Positions 8,174 to 17,068 of a stretch of DNA of 64,000 nt are shown here, piece after piece; within the stretch, counting starts at the first letter, position 1, and each line of letters begins with the position of its first letter. Both the position numbers and the translations under genes were made by a program. The notes under the pieces are model-generated. The model did no database searches and was not told the origin of the DNA. It worked only from the letters and a program-made list of their open reading frames with translations. The stretch is from Alcanivorax nanhaiticus. GTDB lineage: Bacteria; Pseudomonadota; Gammaproteobacteria; Pseudomonadales; Alcanivoracaceae. The DNA is taken from contig NZ_ARXV01000012.1 in assembly GCF_000756665.1 (NCBI RefSeq), positions 53,482 through 117,481 of the forward strand, read 5' to 3'.

Positions 8174-11100
8174 ACCGTTCCATAGCGTGGTTTGCCGGCA
8201 ATAGCGCGGTCGCTAATTTGTTGATGATTACCCTGCTTCTGGCGGGGATTTTGGCGATCCCCATGACCCGGCAGGAAACCCTGCCAAACGTGCCGCTGGA
8301 TCGCATCGGTATCTATGTGGCCTGGCCCCAGGCGACGCCAGAGAATGTAGAGTCATTGCTCTGCAGTCCGGTGGAAACCGCTATCGATGATGTGGAGGGT
8401 GGTACCGAGCTGATCAGCGAATCCCGTGAAGGCTTGTGTTCGGTACAGCTGGATGTGTTGGAAGGTCATGACACCCGGTCTGTGCTGGAGCAAATCCGGA
8501 CTCGCCTGGAAGGGCTGGACACGCTACCCAGAGGGGCGGATCGCCCCAGGGTTCAGGAGCTGGTGGTTCGTAACCGGGTAGTCCGATTGCTGGTGAGTGG
8601 TTCCCTGTCTCGCAAGGATCTTTACCAGCTCGCACAGAAAGCCCGTCGGCAGCTGCTCAATCACGAGGCCGTATCCAGTGTGGATATCGAGAATCTGCCT
8701 GAGCGGGAGATGTCTCTGCAGGTGGATCGTGATGATCTCTACCGGTACCAGCTGACGCTCGATGGCATGGCCGCTACGGCATCACAAAGCGTGCAACGCA
8801 TTGCCGGTGGTCTGCTGCGTAGTGAACGAGGTGACTGGCTGCTGCAAACCGGGGAGCAGCCAGGCAGTGCGCAGGCGTATGAGGATTTGGCGATTCGTCA
8901 GTCCGAGCAGGGGGACTTGTTGCGTCTGGGGCATGTGGCACGGGTGGACGATGGCTTTTCCCGTGACAATCAGGCCGCCTGGCTGAATGGTCAGCCGGCG
9001 GTGGCGCTGGATGTGTACCGGGTCGGCGATCAGAACGTGCTTGCGGTCGCTGATGCCGTCAAGCAGTGGATGGCCGAGACCGATTTGCCCAGTGGGGTGA
9101 GCCTGCGGATCTGGAGCGACGACGCGCGGCAGTTTCAGGAACGGTCCAGTCTGTTGTGGCGCAATGCCTTACAGGGGCTGGTGCTGCTGACCATCATGCT
9201 GGCGATTTTCCTGACACTACGATTGGCCGGTTGGGTCGCTTTGGGCATACCTGTGTGCATGCTCGGAGCCTGTGCGCTGCTGCCGTTGTTGGGCGAATCC
9301 TTCAATACCATTTCCCTGTTTGCCTTCATCCTGGTGTTGGGGATTGTGGTCGACGACGCAGTGATCGTTGGCGAAAGCATTGACCATCAGCGGCGGCAGG
9401 GATTGTCGGGGCCTCAAGCTGCAGTCAGTGGCGCGCAGCGGGTGGCAAAACCGTTGTTGTTTGCCGTACTGACGACCATTTTCGCGTTTGCTCCTCTGCT
9501 GTTTTTGCCGGGCCCAGAAGGGGCACTGATGAGAGTGATCCCGATAGTCTCCATTGCCATCCTGGTGTTGTCGCTGGTGGAGTCGCTGTGGATTCTCCCT
9601 GCACACCTCAGCCATGGTCGCCCGCCCCGTGGTATCTGGCTCAAATCAGAGCGGTTGGCCAATCGTATCAATGAAAGACTTGAGCGCTGGCTGGACGTAA
9701 AGGCGCGTCCACTGCTGCGGCGTGCCTTGCAATGGCGTTATGTGCTGGTGATTGTGTTCCTTGGTCTGTTCTTGTTCTGTTGTGCGTTGGTCAACAGCGG
9801 TTGGCTAACCATGGTGTTGTTCTCCCGTGTGGAAGGCGACCGGGTGATGGCGGAAGTGGTCTTTCCGCAGGGCACCGGTGATGCTCGTCTGTTGCGGGAA
9901 GTGCAGGCCCTGGAAGGCTCCGCGCGTCGTCTTTCCAGCACCCTTGAGCAGGAGCATGCGCCGGTGCTGGTGGATGCGGTTTTCGCTGAGCAAGGGGTAC
10001 GCCAGAAAACCTCCAATGCTCAGGATCCGGGGGCTCGTTTTCGGGTTCGTGTCACGCTTGCCGTGAGCGGCGAGACCGGTCAGCTGACCCCGCGGGAGCT
10101 GGCGGCTCGTTGGCGGGAGCAGCATGGTCCCATACCGGATGCCTTGTCGGTGAAATTCCACGCCAGCCTGATGGCGGTGAAACCGGATATCCACCTCAAC
10201 CTGTTCCATTCTGATCTGGCAACGCTGCAACGCATGAGCGAGCAAGCCGCATTGACGTTATCGCAAATGGATGGCGTTCACGAGGTGGCCAATAATCTTC
10301 ATGCCAAACGCACTATTGTCGAGATCAACCTGCGTGAGGAAGGCCGTTTGGCGGGCTTGCGGGCTGAGGAAGTGGGTTCTCAGGTGCGTAATGCGTTTCA
10401 CGGTATCGAACTGGATCGCTGGTTCGAGCAGGATCAGGAAGTGCCTGTGATGTTGCGACTGTCGGAGCAGGATAGCCGTAATCTGATTGATCTGGAAAAA
10501 CTGCCGCTCAAGCTGCCGGATGGCGAAATGACCTTGCTAGCAGCAGTGGCGGATCTGTCCCGCCGCCAGGCACCGGCCATGATCAGTCATTATGACGGTC
10601 GCCGCAGCGCCACCGTGAGCGCTTTCGTGGATGAGCACACCACATCGCCTGCGCTGGTGATGCAGCGCTTGCAAGAGACGCTCCTGGATCCATTGACGCA
10701 AGCCGACGAGGAGGCGGGCTGGACGGTAGCAGGCAAACAAGCGGCAGTGCAGGATTTTCTCGATCGTTTGTCCATTAGTTACCTGATCGCACTGGCAGCT
10801 ATTTTCTTTCTGCTAACGGTGCTGTTTGGGCGGTATGGACAGCCATTGTTGGTAATGGCGGCGATTCCGTTTGGCATGGTCGGCGCCTTTCTGGGGCATT
10901 TTTTGCTCGGTTATAGCCTTACCCTCTGGTCACTTGTCGGGGTGATTGCGGTCAGTGGTGTGGTGGTGAATGACAACCTGGTGCTGATCGATGCCATCAA
11001 TGAGTTCAAGGCCAGAGGCAAGGCGTTGCGGGACGCGGTGGTGGAAGGTGTGAGCGGGCGGTTACGGCCTGTGATGCTGACCTCCATCACTACCTTTGCT

Positions 11101-11454
11101 GGAGTGGCGCCACTGATGCTGGAGACCAGCGTGCAGGCCCGGTTCCTGATCCCCATGGCGGTGGCGCTGGCCTTTGGTGTGTTGTTTGCTACTTTGGTCA
11201 GCCTGCTATTGGTGCCATGCCTGCTGGTCATTGGCCACGACGTGAATGTGGCCTGGTTGCGCTGGCAGGCAAGATGGCGCGCTCCAGAGGCCTCGGAGCT
11301 CGATACAGTGGAAGTGGCCTATGAGCGTGGTCAGCTGACCGCCTGGTGGGGTGCCAACAATCCCTATGACGACCCTGTTCTGCGTTCGGCCTGGGAGGCA
11401 GGGCGGCAGGATCATGGCAACGATGGTGAGGCTCCGCAGCATCTCCAGGGTTGA
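8170..11454 (+). CDS. RND-family efflux permease
   Basis: 1094 residues, the normal size for an RND pump. It has an N-terminal membrane helix (NLLMITLLLAGILAIPMTRQ), a large periplasmic loop, and a TM cluster at ~340-530 including LGIVVDDAVIVGES, whose Asp pair matches the proton-relay position of TM4. A second periplasmic loop and a second TM cluster (~865-1040) with VVNDNLVLIDAINE follow. The divergent sequence fits the hydrophobe/amphiphile or lipid-exporting end of the family. Last gene of the operon; it probably exports the product of the GH3/GNAT/condensation enzymes. The stop codon is directly followed by 7-bp repeats. Confidence 0.93.
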   Translation: MNRSIAWFAGNSAVANLLMITLLLAGILAIPMTRQETLPNVPLDRIGIYVAWPQATPENVESLLCSPVETAIDDVEGGTELISESREGLCSVQLDVLEGHDTRSVLEQIRTRLEGLDTLPRGADRPRVQELVVRNRVVRLLVSGSLSRKDLYQLAQKARRQLLNHEAVSSVDIENLPEREMSLQVDRDDLYRYQLTLDGMAATASQSVQRIAGGLLRSERGDWLLQTGEQPGSAQAYEDLAIRQSEQGDLLRLGHVARVDDGFSRDNQAAWLNGQPAVALDVYRVGDQNVLAVADAVKQWMAETDLPSGVSLRIWSDDARQFQERSSLLWRNALQGLVLLTIMLAIFLTLRLAGWVALGIPVCMLGACALLPLLGESFNTISLFAFILVLGIVVDDAVIVGESIDHQRRQGLSGPQAAVSGAQRVAKPLLFAVLTTIFAFAPLLFLPGPEGALMRVIPIVSIAILVLSLVESLWILPAHLSHGRPPRGIWLKSERLANRINERLERWLDVKARPLLRRALQWRYVLVIVFLGLFLFCCALVNSGWLTMVLFSRVEGDRVMAEVVFPQGTGDARLLREVQALEGSARRLSSTLEQEHAPVLVDAVFAEQGVRQKTSNAQDPGARFRVRVTLAVSGETGQLTPRELAARWREQHGPIPDALSVKFHASLMAVKPDIHLNLFHSDLATLQRMSEQAALTLSQMDGVHEVANNLHAKRTIVEINLREEGRLAGLRAEEVGSQVRNAFHGIELDRWFEQDQEVPVMLRLSEQDSRNLIDLEKLPLKLPDGEMTLLAAVADLSRRQAPAMISHYDGRRSATVSAFVDEHTTSPALVMQRLQETLLDPLTQADEEAGWTVAGKQAAVQDFLDRLSISYLIALAAIFFLLTVLFGRYGQPLLVMAAIPFGMVGAFLGHFLLGYSLTLWSLVGVIAVSGVVVNDNLVLIDAINEFKARGKALRDAVVEGVSGRLRPVMLTSITTFAGVAPLMLETSVQARFLIPMAVALAFGVLFATLVSLLLVPCLLVIGHDVNVAWLRWQARWRAPEASELDTVEVAYERGQLTAWWGANNPYDDPVLRSAWEAGRQDHGNDGEAPQHLQG

Positions 11455-11482
11455 GTTGAAAGTTCAAAGTTTAAAGTTTAAA
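11455..11482 (+). repeat. Heptad repeat immediately after the RND stop codon
   Basis: Four consecutive 7-bp units (GTTGAAA, GTTCAAA, then GTTTAAA twice) begin at the first base after the TGA stop at 11452-11454. Same 7-nt period and the same position directly behind a stop codon as the heptad loci at 25.8, 29.8, 31.5, 36.6, 37.9, 47.3 and 53.98 kb. Confidence 0.75.
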
Positions 11483-11650
11483 CGCGGATCAGGCTTTCGG
11501 GCTCTGTAAGGCCGTGCCCGCGGAGCTCACGTGGGGAAATTCCCCAGTGGGAACGACGCGCAGCGAAGTGACGTCCGCAGGACGGCCCGAAGGGTGAGTG
11601 CAGCGAATACGGGCGTTTGCTATGCCCTCTGGGTGCGACCGCGGGATAAG

Positions 11651-11918
11651 GCGTTTCAATCATGCCCAGGCACATCGCGGCGGAACCGCCGCTCCCACAA
11701 AAACAACACCCACGCCAGTAATTTTCCCACCTGTGGGAGCGGGCGTTCGACCGCGATAGGGCGTTTCAATCATGCCCAAGCACATCGCGACGGAACCGCC
11801 GCTCCCACAAAAATAACACCCAGGCCGGGAATTTTCCCTCCTGTGGGAGCGGGCGTTCGACCGCGATGGGGCGTTTCAATCATGCCCCGGCGCATCTCGG
11901 CAGAATTACCGCTCCCAC
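11651..11918. repeat. 110-bp tandem repeat array (two full units and a partial third)
   Basis: Units start at 11651, 11761 and 11871 with GCGTTTCAATCATGCCC, an exact 110-bp spacing. Each unit contains an internal inverted repeat built from CCGCTCCCACAAAAA and CCTGTGGGAGCGGGCG, resembling the short REP palindromes of Pseudomonas-like genomes. The third unit is cut short by the terminator at 11919. Unit 2 differs from unit 1 by only a few substitutions. Confidence 0.85.
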
Positions 11919-11956
11919 AAAAAAGCCCGCCCCGGTTAGCCGGGGCGGGCTTTTTT
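11919..11956. terminator. Bidirectional intrinsic terminator between RND operon and gpmA
   Basis: GCCCGCCCCGG / CCGGGGCGGGC stem around a TTAG loop, with an A run on the left and a T6 run on the right. It can terminate both the plus-strand RND operon and the minus-strand gpmA. Confidence 0.9.
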
Positions 11957-11990
11957 GCATCAGCTTTGGAGCCTCAGGCGTCCAGCGTAG

Positions 11991-12737
11991 TTACGCCTTA
12001 CCCTGATTAGCCACAGCTTCGGCTGCTGCCGCAACGGCTTCGGCGTCGCCCAGGTAGTAGTTCTTCACGGCCTTCAGGTTGTCATCCAGCTCATACACCA
12101 TCGGTACCCCGGTGGGGATGTTGAGCTTGACGATCTCTTCGTCGGAAATATCACCCAGGTACTTCACCAGGGCGCGCAGGCTGTTGCCGTGGGCACAGAT
12201 CAGAACCTGTTTGCCAGACTCGATAACCGGCTTGATCTCGCTTTCGAAGTAAGGAATGAAACGGTCCACGGTATCCTTGAGGCTTTCGGACAGTGGGATC
12301 TGTTCTTCGCTCAATTCCTTGTAGACACGGAAATTGCCAGCGTAACGCTCGTCGTCGCGCTCCATCTTTGGTGGCGGAGTGTCGTAGCTGCGACGCCAGA
12401 TGTGAACCTGCTCGTCGCCGTACTTGGCGGCGGTCTCTGCCTTGTTCAGGCCCTGCAGTGCACCGTAGTGGCGTTCGTTCAGGCGGTAGTCACGAATCAC
12501 CGGGATCCACATCTGATCCATGGTATCCATGATGGTCCACAGGGTGCGGATGGCGCGCTTGAGCACGGAGGTGTAAGCCACGTCAAATTCAAAGCCGGCT
12601 TCTTTCAGCAGTTCGCCTGCGGTACGGGCTTCCTCGCGGCCTTGATCGGTCAGATCGACATCTTTCCAGCCGGTGAAGCGGTTTTCCTTGTTCCAAACGC
12701 TCTGGCCATGGCGGACCAGTACCAGTTTCGTGCTCAT
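11991..12737 (-). CDS. gpmA: 2,3-bisphosphoglycerate-dependent phosphoglycerate mutase
   Basis: 248 residues, the usual length for dPGM. It interconverts 3- and 2-phosphoglycerate in glycolysis/gluconeogenesis in the cytoplasm. Catalytic motif [20 protein letters not shown] at residues ~5-24 (His phosphorylated in the cycle), RRSYDTPPP near 116, and the second catalytic His in [16 protein letters not shown] near 183. The Ala-rich tail ([16 protein letters not shown]) is extra. Monocistronic; convergent with the RND operon. Confidence 0.96.
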   Translation of the reverse strand: MSTKLVLVRHGQSVWNKENRFTGWKDVDLTDQGREEARTAGELLKEAGFEFDVAYTSVLKRAIRTLWTIMDTMDQMWIPVIRDYRLNERHYGALQGLNKAETAAKYGDEQVHIWRRSYDTPPPKMERDDERYAGNFRVYKELSEEQIPLSESLKDTVDRFIPYFESEIKPVIESGKQVLICAHGNSLRALVKYLGDISDEEIVKLNIPTGVPMVYELDDNLKAVKNYYLGDAEAVAAAAEAVANQGKA

Positions 12738-12874
12738 GCGGTGTTTCCTGTGCGGGTTTCAGTGCGGCGCAAATCGTAGCAGAAAACGGGCGGGAAATTG
12801 AGCGTTAACGGCCATATTTGCCCACGGGCCATGATTCCTTTGCTGGTTTGCTGAAATCTGCCCCGCTGAGCCCG

Positions 12875-12880
12875 TATAAT
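12875..12880 (+). promoter_or_regulatory. Probable -10 box upstream of rnd
   Basis: A perfect TATAAT lies 29 bp upstream of the ATG at 12909. Seventeen bp further upstream only a poor -35 (TGAAAT) is present, so promoter strength would rest on the -10. Confidence 0.5.
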
Positions 12881-12908
12881 CGTCGCCAATTCAGTTTCAG
12901 GCGGTTAC

Positions 12909-13982
12909 ATGGCTTATCTCTGGTGTGAAACAAATGACGCAATCAGCAGCTGGTTAGCGGGGTTGAGCCCCGGTAGCCCGGTGTATCTGGATACCGAGTT
13001 CATGCGTGAACGCACCTTTTGGCCCCAGCTGGCACTGGTTCAGGTGCATGATGGCCAGGCTATCCGCCTGATCGACACCACCAAAATCAGCCCTCAGGTA
13101 CTCGCACCGCTGTTTCGGGATTATCCTCTGGTGATGCATGCCTGCTCGGAAGATCTGGAGGCGATTGCCAGCTTCACCGGTGCCTATCCGGCAATCATTG
13201 AAGACACGCAGATTGCTGCGGCACTAAGTGGCGAAGATATGCAACTGGGCTATCAGAAAATTGTCCAGATGCTGCTGGGGGTGGAGCTTCCGAAAGGGGC
13301 CACCCGCACCAACTGGTTGAAACGTCCGCTCAGTGAAGAACAGCTGCACTATGCCGAGGATGACGTGAAGTACCTGCCGGAAGTGACGAATTTACTCCGC
13401 GAACGGCTAGCCGGGTTGGGCCGTTTGGCGTGGTGGCAGGAAGAATGCGAGCGTTTGCTGGGGCAGGCCAGTCAGCAAGAGCAGCCCGAGGACGCCTGGC
13501 GCGGCGTGAAAGGTGCGGGTTTGCTGCCCGATGATGCCCGTGCGGTACTGTCGGTGCTGGCTCCCTGGCGAAATCGTATGGCACGGGAACGTAATCTGCC
13601 GAAAAGTTTTGTGATCAAGGATGCCCAGCTGCTGGATCTGGCCCGCGCCCGGCGCTCTGATCGCGGCATGCTGGCGGATGTGGGGCTGCACCCGAAAAGT
13701 ATTCGTCGCGATGGCGATGCGCTGGTAGCCCTGATCGAAGAAGGCCGTCGCGTGGCGCCGCCACCACCGCTACCCGGGCCGCCGGATGCCCGCGAGAAAA
13801 AGCTGGCCAAGACGCTGCGCGGTAAAGTGGGTCAGATCGCTGATAATATTGGCCTCAAGCCGGATGTGCTGATGCGTCGCCGTTGGCTGGAATCGTTGAT
13901 TCGTCACCCGGATCGGGTGCCGGAGCCGCTGACCGGCTGGCGGGAAGATGTGGTGACTAAACCTCTGTTGGAGTTGCTGTAG
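12909..13982 (+). CDS. rnd: Ribonuclease D
   Basis: 357-residue 3'-5' exoribonuclease involved in tRNA 3' maturation. DEDD exonuclease motifs are visible: [10 protein letters not shown] (~residue 25), [11 protein letters not shown] (~76) and [12 protein letters not shown] (~141). An HRDC helicase/RNase D C-terminal domain follows ([20 protein letters not shown] near 219). The stop codon overlaps the GTG start of ycgL. The YcgL/YcgN/RNase D neighbourhood is conserved in gammaproteobacteria. Confidence 0.93.
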   Translation: MAYLWCETNDAISSWLAGLSPGSPVYLDTEFMRERTFWPQLALVQVHDGQAIRLIDTTKISPQVLAPLFRDYPLVMHACSEDLEAIASFTGAYPAIIEDTQIAAALSGEDMQLGYQKIVQMLLGVELPKGATRTNWLKRPLSEEQLHYAEDDVKYLPEVTNLLRERLAGLGRLAWWQEECERLLGQASQQEQPEDAWRGVKGAGLLPDDARAVLSVLAPWRNRMARERNLPKSFVIKDAQLLDLARARRSDRGMLADVGLHPKSIRRDGDALVALIEEGRRVAPPPPLPGPPDAREKKLAKTLRGKVGQIADNIGLKPDVLMRRRWLESLIRHPDRVPEPLTGWREDVVTKPLLELL

Positions 13983-14290
13983 TGCTGAAAGGCAAGCTGT
14001 TTTGTTCGATTTACAAGACCCGGAAAAAAGCCGGTATGTACCTGTTTGTGGATCGCCAGAAGGGCCTCAAGGATCTGCCGGAGGTGCTGTTGAACCAGTT
14101 TGGTCCGGCGGTACATGTGAATGACATGATTCTGTCGCCGGATCGGCCATTGGCACGTGCGGATGTGCAGCAAGTCATGGACGCCATCCGTGAACAGGGC
14201 TTTTATTTACAGATGCCTCCTCCGCCGGATGAAGACCTGTATCTGGCGGCAGGACACCCGGATCGCCCGCGGAGTCTGGATGGCGAATAA
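13982..14290 (+). CDS. ycgL: YcgL-domain protein
   Basis: 102 residues from a GTG start overlapping the rnd stop by 1 bp. It begins [20 protein letters not shown], the signature of the YcgL family: small, soluble, of unknown biochemical function, often next to rnd. It overlaps ycgN, whose ATG is at 14280. Confidence 0.88.
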   Translation: MLKGKLFCSIYKTRKKAGMYLFVDRQKGLKDLPEVLLNQFGPAVHVNDMILSPDRPLARADVQQVMDAIREQGFYLQMPPPPDEDLYLAAGHPDRPRSLDGE

Positions 14291-14732
14291 GCCCCAGCGC
14301 GAGCGTTTCTGGGAGTTGCCCCTGGAGCAGCTGACAGACCCGGAATGGGAAGCGCTCTGCGATGGCTGCGGACGCTGCTGTCTGGTTAAACTGCAGGATG
14401 AAGACAGCGGAGAGCTGGCTTTTACCAATCTGGCCTGTCGTTATCTGGACGCTGCCAAGTGTCAGTGCAGGGTGTATGAACAGCGTTTCCAGAAAGTGCC
14501 GGATTGTATTCGGGTAACGGAATCTATCGCGCGCAATACCGATTGGCTGCCGTCCACATGTGCGTATCGTTTGCGTGCCCTTGGTGAGCCGTTACCCGCA
14601 TGGCATCCGCTGTTGAGTGGAGATCGTCGTTCGGTGCAGCAAGCGGGCGTGAGTGTGGCGGGTCGGGTAGTATCCGAACAGCTGATTCCCGAGGATGATT
14701 GGGAAGAACACATTATTCATTGGGTAGAGTGA
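14280..14732 (+). CDS. ycgN: YcgN/UPF0260 Cys-cluster protein
   Basis: 150 residues. The ATG at 14280 was chosen because the family starts ~6 residues before [10 protein letters not shown]; a longer upstream frame overlaps ycgL. Cysteine clusters CDGCGRCC (~28) and [17 protein letters not shown] (~54) followed by PDCIRVT match the CxxCxxCC zinc/iron-cluster-like UPF0260 family. Function unknown. It follows rnd and ycgL in one operon. Confidence 0.9.
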   Translation: MANKPQRERFWELPLEQLTDPEWEALCDGCGRCCLVKLQDEDSGELAFTNLACRYLDAAKCQCRVYEQRFQKVPDCIRVTESIARNTDWLPSTCAYRLRALGEPLPAWHPLLSGDRRSVQQAGVSVAGRVVSEQLIPEDDWEEHIIHWVE

Positions 14733-14760
14733 TCTCTGCCCTCAGTAGTCAGGAGTTATT

Positions 14761-15132
14761 GTGACGACTAAAGCGTATCTGTGGGGCTGGTTTGCCTATC
14801 TTGTCGGAACAGTGGGTGTTCTTTTTGTCTGGTGGTGGCTGACCCGCTCGCTGGCCGTGTGGGCCAAGGTGCCGTTGCGGATTGTGCTGACAGCGTTGTT
14901 GATTACTCCCTGGTCGGTATCGCCGGAGCATGATGAATGGGCTCCGGCCTGGGTGGTCAGCCTGTTTGATGGTCTTGCCCAGGAAGACATCAGTCTGTGG
15001 CGGGCCGGTGGACCGCTGGTGGCCATGCTGTTGGTGGCGTTGGTGGTTGCTGTTCTGGAGGTATGGCGTCAGCGGCGCAAACAGGCACGTCTGAATCTCG
15101 ATGCGGGCCCCGACTCGGCGCATCCAGAATGA
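14761..15132 (+). CDS. Small membrane protein of unknown function
   Basis: 123 residues from a GTG preceded by CAGGAG. Two predicted membrane segments near the N-terminus (AYLVGTVGVLFVWWWL and PLRIVLTALLITPWSV), a periplasmic-type stretch, then a third segment (LVAMLLVALVVAVLEVW) and a basic cytoplasmic end (RQRRKQARL). No recognised family. It sits between ycgN and the HIT gene, and its TGA overlaps the HIT ATG, so it is part of the rnd operon. Confidence 0.75.
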   Translation: MTTKAYLWGWFAYLVGTVGVLFVWWWLTRSLAVWAKVPLRIVLTALLITPWSVSPEHDEWAPAWVVSLFDGLAQEDISLWRAGGPLVAMLLVALVVAVLEVWRQRRKQARLNLDAGPDSAHPE

Positions 15133-15578
15133 AAAATTGCATCTTTTGTCAGATTCAGGAAGGTGAGTTGCCCGCCAGCGTAGTGTATGAGGATGACCGA
15201 GCCATGGTCATTCTGGATCTGTTCCCGGTGCGTGAAGGCCACTGTCTGGTCATCCCCAAGGTGCATGCGCCTCTGGTGGAAGAACTGAGCGGTGAGATGT
15301 CCAGTCATCTTATGGACCTGGCGCGGCGGACGATCAAGGCGCAGAAACGCGCTGGGTTGCCGGTGAAGGCCCACAACCTTGTGATCAATGATGGTCGTGA
15401 AGCGAACCAGCATGTTCCCCATGTGCACTTGCATGTGATCCCCCGACGGGGCGGTGATACGCTGGCGACGGCTTTTACCTGGGCGACCCGGTTGCTGAAT
15501 ATTTTTGGCATGGCCAAACGTCGCAAGAAGCTGGATCGGCTGGCAGGACTGCTGGCTGAGCATTTCCCGAAAAGCTAG
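15129..15578 (+). CDS. HIT-family nucleotide hydrolase/transferase
   Basis: 149 residues from the ATG that overlaps the preceding stop by 4 bp. The N-terminal zinc-type motif CIFCQIQEGELPASVVYED and the histidine triad HVPHVHLHVIPRR (~residue 97) are the hallmarks of HIT hydrolases, which cleave nucleoside phosphoramidates or dinucleoside polyphosphates. The hydrophobic stretch FTWATRLLNIFGMAKRRKKL is unusual at this position for HINT-type members. Substrate not predictable. Confidence 0.9.
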   Translation: MKNCIFCQIQEGELPASVVYEDDRAMVILDLFPVREGHCLVIPKVHAPLVEELSGEMSSHLMDLARRTIKAQKRAGLPVKAHNLVINDGREANQHVPHVHLHVIPRRGGDTLATAFTWATRLLNIFGMAKRRKKLDRLAGLLAEHFPKS

Positions 15579-15612
15579 CCGGCGGCATGTTAGCTACAGG
15601 GAAAAGCAGCGC

Positions 15613-16338
15613 TTAGGGCTTGTGCCAGGCTTTCACCCGTAACGGCCACCGAACCAGACGTTTGCCAGGCCCCCAAGCCGTGCTCAATGCTATGCCGAAG
15701 GGAGTGAGTGGATCTTTCCCGGCCTGTCGGGCTTGCACCAGTGCGGACCAGGTATCGAGGTAGCCCAGCATTTCCCGGGCTGACCATTGCCGTTCAATGT
15801 CACTGGCAGGAAATGCGCAATCTTGCCAATCCAGATGGGCTTCTGGATATCCCGCCACAACCTGATCCCGCTCCGCTGGCCACCAGGGGCCAAGCGTCTT
15901 GTCATGGAAGTCCTGAATCAAGCTGCCCAATCCCTCCACCTCACAGACGCCATAGCTGATCAGGGCCAGCAGGCCACCCTTGCGAAGGCAGCGACCAGCT
16001 TCAGCGAAGAATGCATCCGCATCAAACCAGTGAAACGCCTGCGCAACGGAAATCAGATCCAGACAATCATTCGCAAAGGGCAGGGGAGAAGCACGGCTGG
16101 CCAGATACTGGGTGCGGGAAGGCGGGGCAGATTGCAGCTGTTTCAGGCTCAAATCCGCGCCCAGAACGTGCTGAAACCAAGGCTCAAGGCCACGACTGGC
16201 CTGACCTGTGCCGCAGCCCATATCCAGGGCATGCTCCCGCTGTGGGCATTGCTTCGCAAGCCAGGCAAACAGTGAATCCGGATAGTCAGGGCGATGTAAT
16301 TGGTAGGAGGAGCCGCGCTGGAAAAGCGGTTCACTCAC
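15613..16338 (-). CDS. Class I SAM-dependent methyltransferase
   Basis: 241 residues from a GTG at 16338 that overlaps the end of the PilZ gene; the longer frame upstream lies inside that gene. SAM-binding motif I is ALDMGCGTGQASRGLEPWF, followed by VLGADLSLKQL and the motif SVAQAFHWFDADAF, typical of the UbiE/Methyltransf_11 group. Methyl acceptor unknown. It is the third gene of a small operon after the 50-residue membrane peptide and the PilZ gene. Confidence 0.8.
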   Translation of the reverse strand: MSEPLFQRGSSYQLHRPDYPDSLFAWLAKQCPQREHALDMGCGTGQASRGLEPWFQHVLGADLSLKQLQSAPPSRTQYLASRASPLPFANDCLDLISVAQAFHWFDADAFFAEAGRCLRKGGLLALISYGVCEVEGLGSLIQDFHDKTLGPWWPAERDQVVAGYPEAHLDWQDCAFPASDIERQWSAREMLGYLDTWSALVQARQAGKDPLTPFGIALSTAWGPGKRLVRWPLRVKAWHKP

Positions 16339-16693
16339 AGAATGCACCACCCTGGTCAAAGTGGGCGGACCACAGACGGCCGTCGGCACGCTCAAGATCC
16401 AGAGCGATTCCCGCCAGCAGGTGGCCATCGGGGGCGGCGCACCAGGCTACAGTGCCATAAAGATGGTAAGTGCCATGCTCTTCAAGCAAGGCGACCCAGA
16501 GCTCCACGTCCGTGTCTGGACGAATCGGCGCAGGCAGCTCGACACTGATCCCTGCCAGCGAAACGTCATGGGTCGTCAGGTAGAGACGATCTTCCAGGCT
16601 TACCGATGAGGAGCGCGCAGGGAGTAGCGTCAGCGAAAGGCTTTCTTCACGGTGAGTGCGGGGGTAGCGTCGGTTTTCCATTGCCGTTGCCAT
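16331..16693 (-). CDS. PilZ-domain protein
   Basis: 120-residue single-domain protein. RRYPRTHREE at residue ~8 is the RxxxR part and DVSLAGISVEL (~43) the DxSxxG part of the PilZ c-di-GMP-binding signature, so a cyclic-di-GMP receptor role is likely. No output domain is attached. Overlaps the methyltransferase gene by 8 bp and follows the 50-residue membrane peptide gene after 8 bp. Confidence 0.85.
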   Translation of the reverse strand: MATAMENRRYPRTHREESLSLTLLPARSSSVSLEDRLYLTTHDVSLAGISVELPAPIRPDTDVELWVALLEEHGTYHLYGTVAWCAAPDGHLLAGIALDLERADGRLWSAHFDQGGAFCE

Positions 16694-16701
16694 AGTGATC
16701 C

Positions 16702-16854
16702 CTATCCGTAGATTGCCCGGTCGACCAGGTAGGAGGCCAGGGCGATCAGGCTGACGACGCCCGCCAGAAACAACAGGAAAAGCAGCGCAGGTTTGGCTGT
16801 CCTGGGTAGGGGTTCTGTTTCACGCGGTAGTTGTGATGGTTCCGGTTTCGCCAT
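16702..16854 (-). CDS. 50-residue single-span membrane microprotein
   Basis: Small reading frame of 50 codons plus TAG with a good RBS (GGGAGA, 5 nt before the ATG). It begins MAKPEPSQLPRETEPLP, followed by one hydrophobic helix (residues ~23-40, ALLFLLFLAGVVSLIALA) and a short tail SYLVDRAIYG. Its stop lies 8 bp before the PilZ ATG, so the two are almost certainly co-transcribed. No family recognised. A membrane partner or anchor for the PilZ protein is conceivable but is inference only. Confidence 0.7.
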   Translation of the reverse strand: MAKPEPSQLPRETEPLPRTAKPALLFLLFLAGVVSLIALASYLVDRAIYG

Positions 16855-17025
16855 CAGCACTCTCCCTTCAATAGCCTGTGGCTACAGTATCCGCTATTCA
16901 CGATGAATTAGGAACCTGCAGGGCTTAATGGTATTGACATAATGTCGAGCCGTCGAGTTCCTGTGAACGAAATGGAATGGTGTAGACAAACCTCCGTCTC
17001 GCTGGCACTTGAGAAGAAATGAGAC

Positions 17026-17055
17026 AAAAAAGGGGCCAAAGAGCCCCTTTTTTTG
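17026..17055. terminator. Intrinsic terminator after the first TRAP permease gene
   Basis: GGGGC CAAAGA GCCCC stem-loop with A5 on the left and T7 on the right, just beyond the stop of the minus-strand gene at 17069. Confidence 0.88.
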
Positions 17056-17068
17056 AGTTTTTGCCGGT

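Larger units (their letters stand above)
11483..11990. other. Gene-free interval between the RND gene and gpmA
   Basis: About 500 bp with no supportable gene. It holds the palindrome TGGGGAAATTCCCCA near 11532, the 110-bp tandem repeat array (11651-11918) and a strong bidirectional terminator (11919-11956). The reading frame across 11531-12010 is open only because of the repeats and is not believed. Confidence 0.7.

Noticed and set aside
11531..12010. 159-codon open frame over the 110-bp array
   Set aside because: Repetitive translation follows the DNA repeat, with no RBS.
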